From contig JAGLOF010000043.1 of the NCBI GenBank assembly GCA_023139105.1, forward strand, positions 1 to 61,604: 61,604 nt of DNA, read 5' to 3'. Below are positions 40,243 to 51,409 of this stretch, piece after piece; the first letter of the stretch is position 1; every line of letters starts with the position of its first letter. The DNA comes from a bacterium (GTDB taxonomy: Bacteria; Zhuqueibacterota; QNDG01; JAGLOF01). Position numbers and translations under genes: made by a program. The notes beneath the pieces were generated by a model that saw only the letters and a list, made by a program, of their open reading frames with translations, searched no databases and was not told the origin of the DNA.

Positions 40243-41157
40243 TTAATGATCACCAAGATATGTTTTTTCACCTGCTTCAATTTTCATATCAAGAGAATTC
40301 TCTTCCGGTGGATATGAACAATTATATACATACGAATAATTACATAAGGGATTAAAAGCTTTATTAAAATCAATTATGATTGAATCTCCAATCGGTTCTT
40401 TCAGCTCCAAAAATCGACCGGCCCCGTAAGTTGTCTCACCGCTTGTATTATCTTTAAAAGGGATAAAAATCCAGGCTCCTTCAGCTTCCTTACCTAGATC
40501 ATTTTTATATGCAATAAGCCACTGCTCCCGCCCCTTCACTTTAAACGTGATCTTGGCATAACGGTAAAAAATCTTAACTTGATTTCGACTCGTTATCATC
40601 TCAATCTGCTCTGGATTTAGCAGCTGGTTAAATTCAGCTTCTACCCTGAAATCATAATCGAGAGGAAAATATGCCAGATGCTCAAACTCTTGAATGCTCT
40701 CATGGTCAGGGTCAAAAATCACTATCACCAGGGTTTCGGCAAGAGGATATATGACAAATGTATATTTTTCGTATTTACCCTTAACTTTTTGTTCAAGTAT
40801 ATCACCTGACTGTAGCTGTTTACCATCTGATACACAAGTGAATTCAGAATTATTTAAACTAAAAACCCATTTATCTGCTTGCATGGAAACTGAAAATAAT
40901 ACCCCTGATGACCTGCTCTTTTCCAGTTTGAAACTGCCACTGTCAAAAACTAAATAATTTGTAGATCCCTTCAATGCTGTCAGCCTGCTATGGCCGGCAA
41001 AGGGAGATATTGATGATACTTTGAACTCTTTATCTTTATCCAGCCTTGTTTTGATAAGCTTTTGCTTCCAGGCTGCAAGATCTGAATTTTTAGTGGTTTT
41101 TGTACATGAACAGATCAGTACAATTAACACTGACATAATGAAAGAGTATTTAAGCAT
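40243..41157 (-). CDS. DUF1684 lipoprotein
   Basis: A 304-residue protein with a lipobox region LIVLICSC (Cys16 or Cys18). The C-terminal part holds the DUF1684 signature: IFIPFKDNTSGETTYGAGRFLEL, IIIDFNKAFNPLCNYSYVYNC and YPPEENSLDMKIEAGEKTY. The function of DUF1684 is unknown; a binding or hydrolase role has been proposed only by fold. A perfect TTGACA lies at 41214-41219 on the minus strand upstream, but the -10 is poor. It is monocistronic between unrelated genes. Confidence 0.82.
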   Translation of the reverse strand: MLKYSFIMSVLIVLICSCTKTTKNSDLAAWKQKLIKTRLDKDKEFKVSSISPFAGHSRLTALKGSTNYLVFDSGSFKLEKSRSSGVLFSVSMQADKWVFSLNNSEFTCVSDGKQLQSGDILEQKVKGKYEKYTFVIYPLAETLVIVIFDPDHESIQEFEHLAYFPLDYDFRVEAEFNQLLNPEQIEMITSRNQVKIFYRYAKITFKVKGREQWLIAYKNDLGKEAEGAWIFIPFKDNTSGETTYGAGRFLELKEPIGDSIIIDFNKAFNPLCNYSYVYNCSYPPEENSLDMKIEAGEKTYLGDH

Positions 41158-41292
41158 AGATTATCCTTATAACTTTTTATGATGCTTTGGTTAATCTTAT
41201 AAACTAGCAAGAGTGTCAATATAAACAATCTGTCCAGTATTTACAAATGGGAGCAAAGGCGAAACCGCCAGTTCTGCCGGATTCATAAAAAA

Positions 41293-41319
41293 ACAGGCAT
41301 GCCAAATATGCATGCCTGT
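41293..41319 (-). terminator. Terminator of the giant DUF11 gene
   Basis: ACAGGCATGC and GCATGCCTGT form a perfect ten-base-pair stem with a seven-base loop and run into seven T on the minus strand, 60 bases beyond the stop of the 9.4-kb gene. Confidence 0.85.
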
Positions 41320-41379
41320 CCAAATATTGCAAATATAACCTTCAACAATTTAGAAATTATAGTCCTGCCGACTGACCAT

Positions 41380-44300
41380 TTATTTCATTAACAGCATCCG
41401 GCAATTTTTTGTGTATGATCCGGCTTTAATCCTGCAGAAATATATACCGCTGGCCAAATCATTAGCTACAAAGACTACCATATGCTCACCGGCGTATTTC
41501 TGTTCATCAACAAGGGTTTCAATATGTCTGCCCTGGATATCAAAGATATCAATTATTACATGTTCTGCATGAGGTACTGCATATTTAATAGTTGTTGTCG
41601 GATTGAACGGATTTGGATAGTTTTGCTCCAATCTAAATAGAGTGGGTGACTGGGCTTCATCTTTGATGCCAGTCTGTGAGCCACCATCATCAAATAGTCT
41701 TAAAATAACAACACCTGTAACACTATTTTCATACCAACCTTGATTTGCAAATGGACCAAGTTCACTATTTACTGCAATGACAGATACGCATAGATTCTTT
41801 TCAGCGTCGTAACCGGATAACTGAAATTCATCAACATTGCCCACAGGAATCATTTCAGGCATAATGTCACTGCAAGGATTGAAGCGGGCTATATCATAGG
41901 CGACACAGATTAAATAAGAATCTGCGGATTCAGCTTTTTCCCAGTTCAGAAGGATAGTGCCATTCTCTAAAACACTGGTGGACAGATTCTTGATTGCAAG
42001 ACCTGAGGCTACATCAGCATAAGATAGAGCAAGCAGATGATTTCGTTCAAAGAATGCTGCTGTAGCTTTATTTGCCAAACCATGAATACCAGCTGCTGCT
42101 TCCGGCCTTAATTGAGCTGCAATTCTCGCCTGATGAATATGTTTGGGAACAGCCATGCCAAGATCTTCAACACCGACCTCAATATCATTTGTATTGGTCT
42201 TAAAACGACGGGCATTTTCACGTGTCAATACGGAGAAGAGATATCCATCATGCAATGTCGGTTCAATCTGTGTTGCATTGTTGAAATCATTCCAGGTTTC
42301 AACAAGGCACCATGGCATTGGTAACGGATATGTTCCTGATTCGCGGTAATTATGCACCATATCCCAGGTAGATTGATATACGACAGTATCCTGACGATCA
42401 ATGTATCTATCTTTTGAATTAATCCATTGACTGTCATCCAAGCCCGGCCATACAGCTCCCAAAGTGAATGCAATCCGTCCACGATTATCTCTATTCACAG
42501 TTTCATAACTATACTCCAGATGCTCTCTTCCCCATCTTTGTCCCTGGTCATCCCATATATTATCCTTGGGCTGAATCCATGGATATATACCGTCCATGCT
42601 CGTAAATGCTGTAGTATCTGCATTATTCCAGATTAGCATACTGCCCACAGGAAGAATTGTATCAGCACATGCGCGATACACATCCGGTGTAATGATTGCT
42701 TCTGCAAAATTGTAAATAAATAGTGGTTTGCGCAGATCTTCACGTACTCCCCAATAAGCCGGGTGTGTCATTAAGGAATCTGAAATATATGTAAAATTAC
42801 TGTCTAACGCTCCAATTGAGTGCTCATTATATGATATTGCTATTTGAAAATCCATGCCGTTATGTTCATAGAGACGTGTTAATGCTTCGGCGCGGTCCAA
42901 CAACAACCTGGCTCCTATATTTTCATAGGAGTTCTTTCCATACCAGTCTACAACAAATCCATCAATACCCGCTGCCCATGCAGAAAGAATATTGTAATCT
43001 GCCAAATCCTGATTCTGTGAATCATAGAATCCAAAAAGGCTGGTGTCACTTTGACCGCCGAAATAACTGAAATCCCAATGACGACCGCTGGAATCTGAAT
43101 CAGCTGCTCCATACCATGGCTGGTAACGGGCCAATATTTTCTCCTGACCTGCACCCCAATTATCCTGAGGGTATGCAAAGCCAAAATCAGCTTTTAGATA
43201 TACATCTCCTGCAGCCAATGTAACCATAAAGGAATCAACTGTGGTCATCTGCCATGGTTCAAATGATTGTACAGATTTTTTTGCCATTTGAGACTGCGGC
43301 GGTACTGGGCCACTTCGTTGTGCTTTTACTTTGTATGTTCCCGGTTGAAGATTTACAAATTGATAATAACCCCATAAATCTGTTTTCTGTTGTTTAATAA
43401 CCTCTCCACCCTGTAATAACTGAACATCAATCCAGGACAGAAATGACTCTTCGTTATCCTGATTACGATTCCAGTTCTCATCATGCCATGTATAATCACC
43501 CAGGACAGCCAAGGCAGGATCAAGATCCATGTAACCAAAATCAGCATCAGAATAATCTTCACCTGCTTCAAGGGCTACATAGTGCGGTTCATTGTCGGTT
43601 GTAAGAAAATATCCGTCAGGCATATCAGAATCATGTGAATTAACATCTACCCAATAATTGCCCGCAGACAGGAAATTAAACAGATAGTTGCCATCATCAT
43701 CCGTGACATCTCTGGCCATTACATTGCCGGAGCCATCCATCAGAACAACTTCAATTCCTGCAATGCCTGTACTTTCATCAGCATCCTGGACACCGTCACG
43801 ATCTGTATCTTTCCAGATAAGATTACCAATAGATCCTACATTGCCTTCCATGAAACGAACACCAAAGTCAACAGTATCAACATTAGCATCAAGAGAAAGG
43901 TCAATTAAATAGTAACTGGCAGTTGTCAAAGAAACACCTGGACGTAGTGTAGTCGCATCAATCTCTACACGATAGCTACCAGGTTCCAGACCCTCAAATT
44001 TATAATATCCGGTAGTGTCAGTAGTGGTATTTTTTATAAGACGGCCTGCTTCATCTTTAAGAAGTATTAAAGCATCTGTTACACCTTCAAGCTCAGATGA
44101 ACTGCGTTTTCCGTTGCCATCGGCATCATACCATACTTCATCACCAATTGATCCACCGGAAATTTTATAACCAAAATCAGCATCCAGATTGATTCCACCT
44201 GCAGTGAGTACAGTAGACCAAGGCAGATTATTAGTTGTAAGAGCCATACCTTCAGGTAATGATTTTGAGTCAATTGTTACTGAATACGTTCCAGCATTAA

Positions 44301-47300
44301 GATTGGCAAAGAAATAATGACCGGCTGTATCAGTTCTTGCCGTCTTAAAAACATTATCGCCAATCAACAATTTAACCAATACATTTGACAATCCGTTTTC
44401 AGAATTATCCATCTTGCCATTAGCATCTTCATCATGCCATACAGTATCACCAATCCCTGATGCTGATATATAGACCGATGCCGTATCAATATCATCTTCA
44501 CCATTTTCAGCATTACCCGGAGTCGAATCAATATCATCTTGATCACAAGTAAATATTTCTGCGATATTTGAATGCCCACCCTGCATATCCGCAGAAGCTC
44601 TAAGATAGAGAGTATCCGCTGTATTCACGGCCAGATTACCGATATTCCATATACCGGATGTAGGGCTGTAATTACCATTATTGTGTGATATGTATGCCAG
44701 ACCAGATGGCAGGAGATCCTTTACACTTACACCGGTCGCATTATTGGGTCCATCGTTAAAGGCGATCAGAGTAAACTGCACCACTTCACCCAAACCGACT
44801 GTATCTGCATCTACTGTCTTGCTTAAACGCAGATCAGATCTTGGTATTGGTGTTACGGTGACAACATCTCTGTCATCTTCATCTGCGCCATTATCAGGTA
44901 CGGAGTCAGGATCGTAACGTTCAGCTGTTACTACTTCAGCTACATTGACCAGGCTGTCCAATGCAGGTGATAACAATGCTGTGATTTCCAACTTCATAAT
45001 CTGATCGACTTCCATACTTCCAATTGTCCAGATGCCGGAATCAGCATTGTACAGGCCATCTCCAGTATCTGACACAAATGTCAGTCCGAGTGGCAATTTA
45101 TCGGATACAGTGACGCCTAATGCACTGTCAGGGCCTGTATTAGTCAGTGTCAAGGTATATTTAACAGTCTGTTCCACATACTGGACATCAACATTGACTG
45201 TTTTATCCAATTCCAGATCAGCTGAAGGTGCTACTAATACAGATATCTCATCCTCATCATCTTCCTCTGACGGACCATTATCAGGTTTGGAGTCCATATC
45301 TTCCTGATCACATGCACTTACCTGAGCAAAATTTACAATTTCACCAGTTGTCTCTACTCGCGTTTTTATTTTCATTATGGCTTTGCCACCGGATTTGGAT
45401 ATTGTGCCAACTATCCACAAACCAGTATTATGATTATAAGTACCTTGGCCTTCAGATGAAATATACTTGAGACCCTCTGGCAAGATATCAATCACTTTAA
45501 CATTCAAAGCATCATCATGAGATGAAACGTTTGATACCTTCAGAGTATATTCCAGGATTCCAAGATAATTTGGTGTGGCAGTATTGGCTGTCTTCACTAA
45601 CTCCAAATCTACCATTGCATCACCATTTATATATGCATAATCCCAATCATCTTCACTTTGATTACGATTATTTGGTGTTGAATCAGGATCATATTGATCA
45701 CTATGATAAATCTCTGCTACATTGCTCTTGGCGCCTGTAGCACGCATGATTGTTACAAAACGATATTCGGCGCGGCTATTGATTGACATTGTGCCAATAT
45801 ACCATTGGCCGGATTCTGCATTATAACTACCAAAACCTTCAGAAGAGATTAATTCAAATGCATCGGGAATTCGATCAATTACGCTGACATCAGTTGCTGT
45901 ATCAGGTCCATCATTTTTTACAATAATTTTAAAATGAACTGTATCACCCAGTTCAGCCTTTGTAGTATTTGCTCCTTTTGAGAGACGCAAATCTGCTGCT
46001 TGTGCAATCTTAAGCGAAACGGCATCATAATCATCTTCATTTTGATCATTATTGCCGGGAGTTGAATCAATATCAATCTCATTGCAGCTGGCTACCTGTG
46101 CTATGTTTACAACATCACCAGTTATCTCAACCTTTGCCGTAATATTAATAGTTTGCATTCCACCGTTTTTGACAACATTACCAATTGTCCATAGACCTGT
46201 CGCCGCATCATAACTGCCATCACCCGATGCTGAAACATAGCTTAACCCTTGTGGTAGGACATCAGTAACCGTGACATTTGAGGCATCATCATGCGTAGAT
46301 GTGTTTGTCACTTGTAATGTAAAGATAATATTAGAGAAATAATTCGGTGTTGCATTATCAACAGCTTTATCCAGTTCAAGATCAACAGAAGGCGGAACTA
46401 CGATAGATGCATTGTCCTGATCATCTTCTGAAGATATATTATTATCAGGTGTAGAATCCGGATCACGTTGATCAACCGAGCTTACTTGTGCAACATTATT
46501 TATAGTGCCGGTACCAGTGACCTTGGCAGTGATTAAGAGTGTTGTTGATGCACCTGTTGCCAGATTATTGACATCCCAAATACCGCTACCCAGATCATAA
46601 TTACCACCTGTATGTGAAACATAGCTTACACCTAGCGGCAGTGCATCTGCGATTTCTATGTTGCTGGCATCATCAGGGCCATCGTTTGTGACTACTAATG
46701 TGTAAATAATATTTGTTCCAAGATGGGGAGTACTGTTATCTACTGATTTAACAAGGCTGAGATCGGAAATTTCAAGTACGCCCAATGTTACCTGGTCTTC
46801 ATCATCCTCACCCTGTGCTCCATTATCCGGTGTTGAATCAATATCCCATTCATTACAGGCTACGACTTCTGCAAAATTAGGCATACTGCCAGCTTGATCC
46901 ATACGCACGATCAGATCAATCGATGCTGTTCCACCGCTCTTTGCAACAGTTCCAATTGTCCATAATCCTGTATTCTCATCATAGCTACCATCACCTGATG
47001 CTGAGACAAATGATAAACCTGAAATCAAGTTGTCTTTCACAACAACGCCGGTTGCATCATCATGTGAGGAACTGTTTGTAACTGTTAAAGTAAATGTAAC
47101 ATTCTCACCATTACCGGGATTCATCGGTGTTGCTGATTTATCCAGAGAGAGATCAACGGCCGGTGCAACATTTATATCAGCATTATCCTGATCATCTTCT
47201 GAGCCTATATTATTAGCAGGCGTAGAATCTATGTCATACTCATTCATGGCTGATACCTGGGCAGTATTGGTGATGCTGCCCGTGCCATTAACTGTGGCTG

Positions 47301-50300
47301 TAATGTTTAATGTTGTAGATGCTGCCGCATTTAATGTACCTATAGACCAGGTTCCGGAATTTACATCATAGCTTCCACCCGTATGAGAGACGTAATTCAT
47401 TGATGCAGGAAGTACGTCTTCTACTTCCAGGCCTGTGGCAGCATCTGGGCCTTCATTTGTTATAGTTATTGAATAGATAACATTTTCTCCGAAACCCGGA
47501 GTGGCATTATCAACATTTTTCTCCAAGCGTACGTCTGCTGCCTGAGACGTATTAACTACAGCTGTATCCTGATCATCTTCACTACCGATATTATTGCCCG
47601 GTGTGGAGTCAGGATCATAAAGATTGCTACTCTCAACTCTTGCTGTATTGGTCTTGCTGCCTGTAGCTGTTACACTGGCTACTATCTCAAGTGTGGTTGA
47701 CGATCCACTGCCCAGAGATCCAACAGTCCAGATACCGTTACTGTCATCATAACTTCCCTGATCAGGATCTGAAGATTCAAAATTGAATCCGGCAGGCAAT
47801 GCATCCAATACGGATATTGCTGAAGGAGCGTCCGGGCCATCATTTGTAAGAGTAATTGTAAAAGTAACACGTTGCCCTAAATTCGCTGTAGCATTGTCTA
47901 CTGTCTTTTCTATACGAAGATCAGCGGCTTGAGACGTATTAACTACAGCATCATCCTGATCATCCTCAGTGCCTATATTATTTCCAGGCGTAGAGTCAGT
48001 GTCATCGTCATCACATGCCGATATTTGTGCCGTATTTGTCAATGTACCTGTGGCAGTGACGCGGGCTGTAATCTCAAGGCTGGCTGTTGCATCTTTATTT
48101 AGGCTACCTATGCTCCATACACCTGATCCGCTATTGTAACTACCACCTGAATTATCAGAAACATAGTCCAGCCCGGAAGGCAGAGCGTCTGAAACTGCTA
48201 TACCGCTAGCTGCATCAGGGCCATCATTTACGACTGAAATGGTAAATACTACATTATCAAGATAATTTGGTGAGGCATTGTTTACAGATTTATCAAGACG
48301 CAGATCGACAATGCGGGGAACATCAAGTTCAACACTGTCATCATCATCTTCATTGCTGCCGCTGCCCGGTGTGGAATCCGGATCATATTGATCTGATGCA
48401 GTAACTTCTGCTGCATTTATTATGCTGCCGGTTTGTGTTACTTTTGCTGTAATATGAAGTGAAGCACTGGCTCCTGTGGCAAGATTACCTACACTCCACA
48501 CACCGGTAGCATCGTTATAACTACCGTCATCCGAGACAAAAGACAGCCCGGTGGGAAGATTATCCGTTACCTCTACATTTGTTGCGGCATCGGGTCCGTC
48601 ATTAACGACTGTCAGGGTGAATGTAACATTTTCATTGAGTTCAGGATCAAGCTTACTGGCTGTCTTTGTTAAGCGGAGATCAGCCGCGCCATCTACAGTT
48701 ATAGTTACTTTAGCATCATCATCATCACCTTGATCACCGTCTCCCGGAGTTGAATCAACATCATTTTCATTACATGCAGAAACCTGGGTGAAATTTTCAA
48801 TACTGCCCGTATCACTTACTCTGGCTGTAATTTTCAATGTTGCAGATCCATTATTCCTATTTACCGTGCCTACGTTCCATACGCCTGTCGCCGAATTATA
48901 GCTGCCACCTGTATGAGATACATAGCTCAATCCGGTGGGCAGGATATCTGTAACCGTTACACCTGTAGCGTTGTCATAAGTTGATGTATTTCGGACTGTC
49001 AGTGTATATACTATATTATCACCATAATCTGGTGTATTGTCATCTACGCTTTTTGATAATTCCAGATCAACTTGTTTAGGAACTGAAACTGTCACATCAT
49101 CATCATCATCTTCATTGGAACCTGTGCCCGGGGTTGAATCCGGATCATGCTGATCACTGGTTTCAACTTCAGCAGTATTAATAATACTCCCTGTTCCTGT
49201 AACCGTTGCTGTAATAGTTATACTGGCAGAGGCACCATTGGCCAGATTACCGATAGTCCATGTATCTGTTCCGTCATTGTATGCACCAGTGGTTGATACA
49301 AAACTTACACCTGCCGGCAATGCATCACTAACAGTTACACCAGTGGCATTATTAGGGCCATCATTATAAACAGTAAGTGTGTATACAACTTGCTGGCCAA
49401 GATTCCTATTGGCCTGATCCACTGTCTTGGTTAAACGTAGATCTGCTGCTGCCGGTACTGTTAAATCAACAGAATCATCATCATCTTCATTTGTCCCACT
49501 GCCAGGTGTAGAATCTTTATCTGGTTCATTGGCTGTGATTACTGATGCGGCATTGGTGATGGCTCCCACCTGATCAACTCTGGCCGTTATCTGCAATGAT
49601 TGTGAACCATTATTTTTATTGACTGTACCAACATTCCAGATACCTGTACCGGAATTGTAAGTACCACCGGAATGTGAGATATATGTAAGGCCAGCAGGAA
49701 GCGCATCTGTTACTGTTACACCAGTTGCGTTATCATATGGCGATGTATTACGTACAGTCAGTGTGAATGTAACATTGGATTTGTAATTTGGAGTCTCTGA
49801 ACTTGCACTCTTTGTCAGTTCAAGATCAATTTGAGTAGGTGTTGTTGTAGATGAATTATCCGTATCATTTGTAGGATTAGGATCATCAACATCACTGCTG
49901 ATTGTAGCTGTATTAATTATAATTCCCGTTCCATCTACAGTAACATTGATGGTCAATGTAGCATCATCACCATCATCCAGATTACCAATTGTCCATATAC
50001 CAGTAACATCATTATATGAACCGTCTCCTGAAGCAGAAACAAAATCCATACCCGCTGGCAGATTATCAGTGACAATTACACCAGTGGCATCATCAGGGCC
50101 ATAATTATGGGCAGTCAGCGTATAACTAATATTATCACCTATGTCAGGTGTGGCATCACTGACATCTTTAACAATGCCTAAATCCGCTGAATAAGGTGTA
50201 TATGTATAGATAACTTCCACATCGCCAGCAACGAGGGGCGGCCCAAATGAACCTTCAACACCACCCAAACCCCCAAAATCAATCAGAGCATCAGCATCCA

Positions 50301-50826
50301 TGGTTATTGTATAATTACCTGCTCCGACATAGCTCTTACCGGAAAATTCCCTGAAAGCATCTCCTACAAAACCATTATCGGCTACAGCGTCATTGCCACC
50401 ATCATGAGTAGCACCGTCAGGTGCAGTTGGATCTACATTACCAGTACCATCTCCATTATCTGCGCTTAAAGTGAATGTTTCTCCGGTGAATACTTCCAAG
50501 CCATCACCAATTTGAGAGGCACTATTATCCAAAAGCATCACATCACCAGAAGTTAATCTTCCGGTAGCTCCTAAACGGACACTGGCAGATGCAGGATTTG
50601 CACCATCATTATCTACAGATAAAAATCCGCCTGTTGTATTTAAATTGGTAATAATTTGTACCGATGTTAAATGCCCTAAAGCAGGATTAAACCTGGCAAA
50701 GGAAAGCGGGGCTTCAAATCCCGGGTTCCCGGAATAAGTTTTCTTCTGTGAAATAGTAAGCTGTGCATGAGCAACATTAACGCCCAAAAATAATAGCACC
50801 ATTAAAAGTTTAGAAATTTTCTTCAA
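41380..50826 (-). CDS. Giant secreted protein: DUF11 array, SdrD_B domains, GH99-like domain, type IX tail
   Basis: A 3148-residue secreted protein from a TTG start behind GGAGGG. Order: signal peptide (1-21, ending AHAQ); a choice-of-anchor E-like domain (about 25-210); fifteen DUF11 repeats of about 127 residues (about 214-2120), each with DNLPAGxxFVSxxG and joined by Asp-rich DPDSTPGSGSNEDDDD linkers; four SdrD_B-like domains (about 2122-2555; DTVWHDEDANGKMD, DEVWYDADGNGKRS, NLIWKDTDRDGVQD, DYTWHDENWNRNQD), likely calcium-stiffened; a GH99-like glycoside hydrolase domain (about 2560-2875; ARYQPWYG, GIDGFVVDWYG, WCLVETWNDFNNATQIEP); a helical stretch and FnIII-like domain; and a type IX sorting tail with QNYPNPFNPTTTIKY. 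It looks like a long stalk that displays a glycosidase. Confidence 0.93.
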   Translation of the reverse strand: MKKISKLLMVLLFLGVNVAHAQLTISQKKTYSGNPGFEAPLSFARFNPALGHLTSVQIITNLNTTGGFLSVDNDGANPASASVRLGATGRLTSGDVMLLDNSASQIGDGLEVFTGETFTLSADNGDGTGNVDPTAPDGATHDGGNDAVADNGFVGDAFREFSGKSYVGAGNYTITMDADALIDFGGLGGVEGSFGPPLVAGDVEVIYTYTPYSADLGIVKDVSDATPDIGDNISYTLTAHNYGPDDATGVIVTDNLPAGMDFVSASGDGSYNDVTGIWTIGNLDDGDDATLTINVTVDGTGIIINTATISSDVDDPNPTNDTDNSSTTTPTQIDLELTKSASSETPNYKSNVTFTLTVRNTSPYDNATGVTVTDALPAGLTYISHSGGTYNSGTGIWNVGTVNKNNGSQSLQITARVDQVGAITNAASVITANEPDKDSTPGSGTNEDDDDSVDLTVPAAADLRLTKTVDQANRNLGQQVVYTLTVYNDGPNNATGVTVSDALPAGVSFVSTTGAYNDGTDTWTIGNLANGASASITITATVTGTGSIINTAEVETSDQHDPDSTPGTGSNEDDDDDVTVSVPKQVDLELSKSVDDNTPDYGDNIVYTLTVRNTSTYDNATGVTVTDILPTGLSYVSHTGGSYNSATGVWNVGTVNRNNGSATLKITARVSDTGSIENFTQVSACNENDVDSTPGDGDQGDDDDAKVTITVDGAADLRLTKTASKLDPELNENVTFTLTVVNDGPDAATNVEVTDNLPTGLSFVSDDGSYNDATGVWSVGNLATGASASLHITAKVTQTGSIINAAEVTASDQYDPDSTPGSGSNEDDDDSVELDVPRIVDLRLDKSVNNASPNYLDNVVFTISVVNDGPDAASGIAVSDALPSGLDYVSDNSGGSYNSGSGVWSIGSLNKDATASLEITARVTATGTLTNTAQISACDDDDTDSTPGNNIGTEDDQDDAVVNTSQAADLRIEKTVDNATANLGQRVTFTITLTNDGPDAPSAISVLDALPAGFNFESSDPDQGSYDDSNGIWTVGSLGSGSSTTLEIVASVTATGSKTNTARVESSNLYDPDSTPGNNIGSEDDQDTAVVNTSQAADVRLEKNVDNATPGFGENVIYSITITNEGPDAATGLEVEDVLPASMNYVSHTGGSYDVNSGTWSIGTLNAAASTTLNITATVNGTGSITNTAQVSAMNEYDIDSTPANNIGSEDDQDNADINVAPAVDLSLDKSATPMNPGNGENVTFTLTVTNSSSHDDATGVVVKDNLISGLSFVSASGDGSYDENTGLWTIGTVAKSGGTASIDLIVRMDQAGSMPNFAEVVACNEWDIDSTPDNGAQGEDDEDQVTLGVLEISDLSLVKSVDNSTPHLGTNIIYTLVVTNDGPDDASNIEIADALPLGVSYVSHTGGNYDLGSGIWDVNNLATGASTTLLITAKVTGTGTINNVAQVSSVDQRDPDSTPDNNISSEDDQDNASIVVPPSVDLELDKAVDNATPNYFSNIIFTLQVTNTSTHDDASNVTVTDVLPQGLSYVSASGDGSYDAATGLWTIGNVVKNGGMQTINITAKVEITGDVVNIAQVASCNEIDIDSTPGNNDQNEDDYDAVSLKIAQAADLRLSKGANTTKAELGDTVHFKIIVKNDGPDTATDVSVIDRIPDAFELISSEGFGSYNAESGQWYIGTMSINSRAEYRFVTIMRATGAKSNVAEIYHSDQYDPDSTPNNRNQSEDDWDYAYINGDAMVDLELVKTANTATPNYLGILEYTLKVSNVSSHDDALNVKVIDILPEGLKYISSEGQGTYNHNTGLWIVGTISKSGGKAIMKIKTRVETTGEIVNFAQVSACDQEDMDSKPDNGPSEEDDEDEISVLVAPSADLELDKTVNVDVQYVEQTVKYTLTLTNTGPDSALGVTVSDKLPLGLTFVSDTGDGLYNADSGIWTIGSMEVDQIMKLEITALLSPALDSLVNVAEVVTAERYDPDSVPDNGADEDDRDVVTVTPIPRSDLRLSKTVDADTVGLGEVVQFTLIAFNDGPNNATGVSVKDLLPSGLAYISHNNGNYSPTSGIWNIGNLAVNTADTLYLRASADMQGGHSNIAEIFTCDQDDIDSTPGNAENGEDDIDTASVYISASGIGDTVWHDEDANGKMDNSENGLSNVLVKLLIGDNVFKTARTDTAGHYFFANLNAGTYSVTIDSKSLPEGMALTTNNLPWSTVLTAGGINLDADFGYKISGGSIGDEVWYDADGNGKRSSSELEGVTDALILLKDEAGRLIKNTTTDTTGYYKFEGLEPGSYRVEIDATTLRPGVSLTTASYYLIDLSLDANVDTVDFGVRFMEGNVGSIGNLIWKDTDRDGVQDADESTGIAGIEVVLMDGSGNVMARDVTDDDGNYLFNFLSAGNYWVDVNSHDSDMPDGYFLTTDNEPHYVALEAGEDYSDADFGYMDLDPALAVLGDYTWHDENWNRNQDNEESFLSWIDVQLLQGGEVIKQQKTDLWGYYQFVNLQPGTYKVKAQRSGPVPPQSQMAKKSVQSFEPWQMTTVDSFMVTLAAGDVYLKADFGFAYPQDNWGAGQEKILARYQPWYGAADSDSSGRHWDFSYFGGQSDTSLFGFYDSQNQDLADYNILSAWAAGIDGFVVDWYGKNSYENIGARLLLDRAEALTRLYEHNGMDFQIAISYNEHSIGALDSNFTYISDSLMTHPAYWGVREDLRKPLFIYNFAEAIITPDVYRACADTILPVGSMLIWNNADTTAFTSMDGIYPWIQPKDNIWDDQGQRWGREHLEYSYETVNRDNRGRIAFTLGAVWPGLDDSQWINSKDRYIDRQDTVVYQSTWDMVHNYRESGTYPLPMPWCLVETWNDFNNATQIEPTLHDGYLFSVLTRENARRFKTNTNDIEVGVEDLGMAVPKHIHQARIAAQLRPEAAAGIHGLANKATAAFFERNHLLALSYADVASGLAIKNLSTSVLENGTILLNWEKAESADSYLICVAYDIARFNPCSDIMPEMIPVGNVDEFQLSGYDAEKNLCVSVIAVNSELGPFANQGWYENSVTGVVILRLFDDGGSQTGIKDEAQSPTLFRLEQNYPNPFNPTTTIKYAVPHAEHVIIDIFDIQGRHIETLVDEQKYAGEHMVVFVANDLASGIYFCRIKAGSYTKNCRMLLMK

Positions 50827-51409
50827 GATTCCCTCCGTGAGATATAATTAAATTATTTAATTCGATGAATTATTTGGCCTGGGTTGAAAAGAATCAATAC
50901 CGACCTTGTGGGACTCATGATATTCAAAAGAGTAAAAAGATTGATTAGTAAATAGATAGTTTGTAACTGCCAATTGAATCTCCGTTTTCCGTAATTAGAT
51001 GATTACACTTTGAATAGAAAAAAATGCAATCGCAACAATATGAAATCAAAATGAATTGTAATATTCAGATTAACGCTTAAAATCTAAATTCTTAAATTTG
51101 CAATCAAGGTTTAAGCAAGATGTGTGCCAGTGGCAACTATTGAAAACAACCTTGAAAAACATCCTACCTCTCAACACAAAAATAACATGCTATTCTAATA
51201 CAAAGGATAATGCTTTCGTACATATAGCTAGTATATGAACTTCCCGCATTTTAAATAATTTCAAAAATATACAAAGAGATATATGGAAACATACTACTGG
51301 AAAACTACTGAAATACATCTCCCTATGGTTACGTGATTTATGGACAGTTCCCGCTGAGCTGCCGCATCCTGAAGTAGCGGACTCCTGGGCAGTGACAGGT
51401 GGAGTTGAG

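Noticed and set aside
41245..41280. GGGAGCAAAGGCGAAACC considered as a cyclic-di-GMP riboswitch
   Set aside because: Only part of the motif is present, no full fold can be drawn, and no gene follows on the plus strand.
44681..45740. Several plus-strand frames opposite the DUF11 array
   Set aside because: Complement of repeated sequence keeps similar frames open at the repeat period; none has a start signal.
41380..50826. Regular 380-base periodicity considered as a CRISPR or satellite
   Set aside because: The period equals one DUF11 domain and the reading frame is intact throughout.
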